Source: an uncultured Cellvibrio sp.
GTDB lineage: Bacteria > Pseudomonadota > Gammaproteobacteria > Pseudomonadales > Cellvibrionaceae
Assembly: GCA_946886255.1 (NCBI GenBank)
Contig: CAMPIG010000198.1
Coordinates: forward strand, 1-8,406
Reading direction: 5' to 3'
DNA: 8,406 nucleotides
Position numbers and translations under genes: made by a program. Below, one piece after another: positions 7,577-8,406 of this stretch (the first letter of the stretch is position 1; each line of letters opens with the position of its first letter). The notes beneath the pieces are model-generated. The model saw only the letters and a program-made list of their open reading frames with translations. It ran no database searches and was not told where the DNA came from.

Positions 7577-8406
7577 TCATTCTTTGGAGATCTCATCCAC
7601 CATATTTTTACTGGTGTTTTCAAAGCGCGTGCGGTCTAACAGGTTTTCACTTTTGGCAACAACCGTAGACACCATGGCATCGCCGGTGATATTCACGGCG
7701 GTACGAATCATGTCGAGCAAACGGTCGACACCGATGATCAAGGCAATACCTTCCAGCGGCAGCCCCACTTGATTTAAAACCATCGCCAGTGTTACCAGGC
7801 CCACGCCGGGAACACCGGCGGTACCGATCGACGCAAGTGTGGCGGTGAGAATCACCAGCAGGTATCCGCCCAGGCCGATATCGATATTGTAAGCCTGCGC
7901 AATAAATACGGTAGCCACGCCTTGCATGATCGCGGTGCCGTCCATATTGATGGTGGCGCCGAGGGGAATACTGAAAGAAGCTACTTTGTTGTCCACGCCC
8001 AGATCATTTTCGACGGTGCGTAAGGTGATCGGCAAGGTGGCATTGCTGGAGGCAGTACTGAAACCGAAGACCATTACCGACCACATCTTGCGGAAAAAAA
8101 TTAATGGGTTTAAGCCACTGAGCAACTTCAGCAACAAGCCATAGACGCCCAAACCATGTAAAAACAGAACCAGCAGTACTGTAAAAAAGTACATCGCCAG
8201 ATCTACTACGGCATCAATGCCCAATGAGGAAAATAATTTAACCAACAAACAGAACACTCCGTAAGGGGCGATGTGCATCAACAACAACACCATCTTGATC
8301 ACAACCGTGTTGAGATCATTGAAGAACGCTTGCAGGTTTTGCGCCGCAGGCGATTCGCTGCGCGAGATGGCAATACCGAACAGCAGGGAAAACACAATCA
8401 CCTGCA
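7577..8406 (-). CDS. Dicarboxylate/amino acid:cation symporter (DAACS family), start outside the window
   Basis: The C-terminal 276 codons are visible. The GTG at 8399-8401 is an internal Val codon, because the frame stays open to the window edge and this segment (QVIVFSLLFGIAI) is mid-protein in the family. The visible part holds late membrane helices, re-entrant hairpin 1 with the Ser-rich STASSNATLP motif, the cation-site NMDGT motif (about 7934-7948), hairpin 2 with SIGTAGVPG, and the last helix with VDRLLDMIRTAVNITGD. That helix keeps the equivalents of Asp390, Asp394, Arg397, Asn401 and Asp405 of archaeal GltPh. Arg at the 397 position favours acidic substrates: glutamate, aspartate or C4-dicarboxylates, carried with Na+ or H+ across the inner membrane. 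GltP-like versus DctA-like substrate choice cannot be settled here. A charged tail follows (NLLDRTRFENTSKNMVDEISKE region). recQ starts 37 bp downstream, so the two may be co-transcribed. Confidence 0.94.
   Translation of the reverse strand, partial: QVIVFSLLFGIAISRSESPAAQNLQAFFNDLNTVVIKMVLLLMHIAPYGVFCLLVKLFSSLGIDAVVDLAMYFFTVLLVLFLHGLGVYGLLLKLLSGLNPLIFFRKMWSVMVFGFSTASSNATLPITLRTVENDLGVDNKVASFSIPLGATINMDGTAIMQGVATVFIAQAYNIDIGLGGYLLVILTATLASIGTAGVPGVGLVTLAMVLNQVGLPLEGIALIIGVDRLLDMIRTAVNITGDAMVSTVVAKSENLLDRTRFENTSKNMVDEISKE

Noticed and set aside
7577..8401. GTG at 8399-8401 as the true start of the symporter
   Set aside because: The frame remains open to the window edge and the protein would lack several membrane helices that all family members have; the gene is cut by the window.

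Overview
The window looks like ordinary chromosomal DNA from a gammaproteobacterium of about 50% GC. The gene set and protein style resemble Cellvibrio and its relatives (Cellvibrionaceae), but this genus-level guess is inference only. I see no rRNA, tRNA, CRISPR array, insertion sequence, phage gene or attachment site. No large block has foreign composition.

Layout, left to right. The 3' end of rsmD (16S rRNA guanine-N2 methyltransferase) enters on the + strand at 2-181. It meets head-on, with one base between stop codons, a small lipoprotein gene with a fibronectin-III-like domain (183-623, minus). After a 261-bp intergenic stretch comes coaD (885-1367, plus; coenzyme A biosynthesis), which converges on mutM/fpg (1400-2212, minus; repair of oxidised guanine). 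A 279-bp gap follows. Then four genes run on the minus strand, listed here in transcription order from the right edge: a truncated dicarboxylate/acidic amino acid:cation symporter (7577-8406), recQ DNA helicase (5740-7539), a CPA2-type cation/proton antiporter with a C-terminal TrkA-N domain (4000-5664), and an HDOD-domain protein with a probable GAF-like C-terminus (2492-3892). The spacings are 37, 75 and 107 bp. Symporter-recQ, and possibly recQ-antiporter, could share transcripts. The antiporter, the HDOD gene and mutM each also have a -10-like hexamer about 31-33 bp before the ATG, so each may have its own promoter.

Functionally this is a housekeeping neighbourhood: rRNA modification, CoA synthesis, DNA repair and recombination (mutM, recQ), ion homeostasis and nutrient uptake. 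The less characterised parts are the FN3 lipoprotein, the HDOD regulator next to the antiporter, and the mutM-HDOD gap. That gap holds a 25-codon strongly hydrophobic frame on one strand and a Cys-rich frame without a start codon on the other. I do not see convincing evidence of a new multi-gene system. The findings are modest leads.
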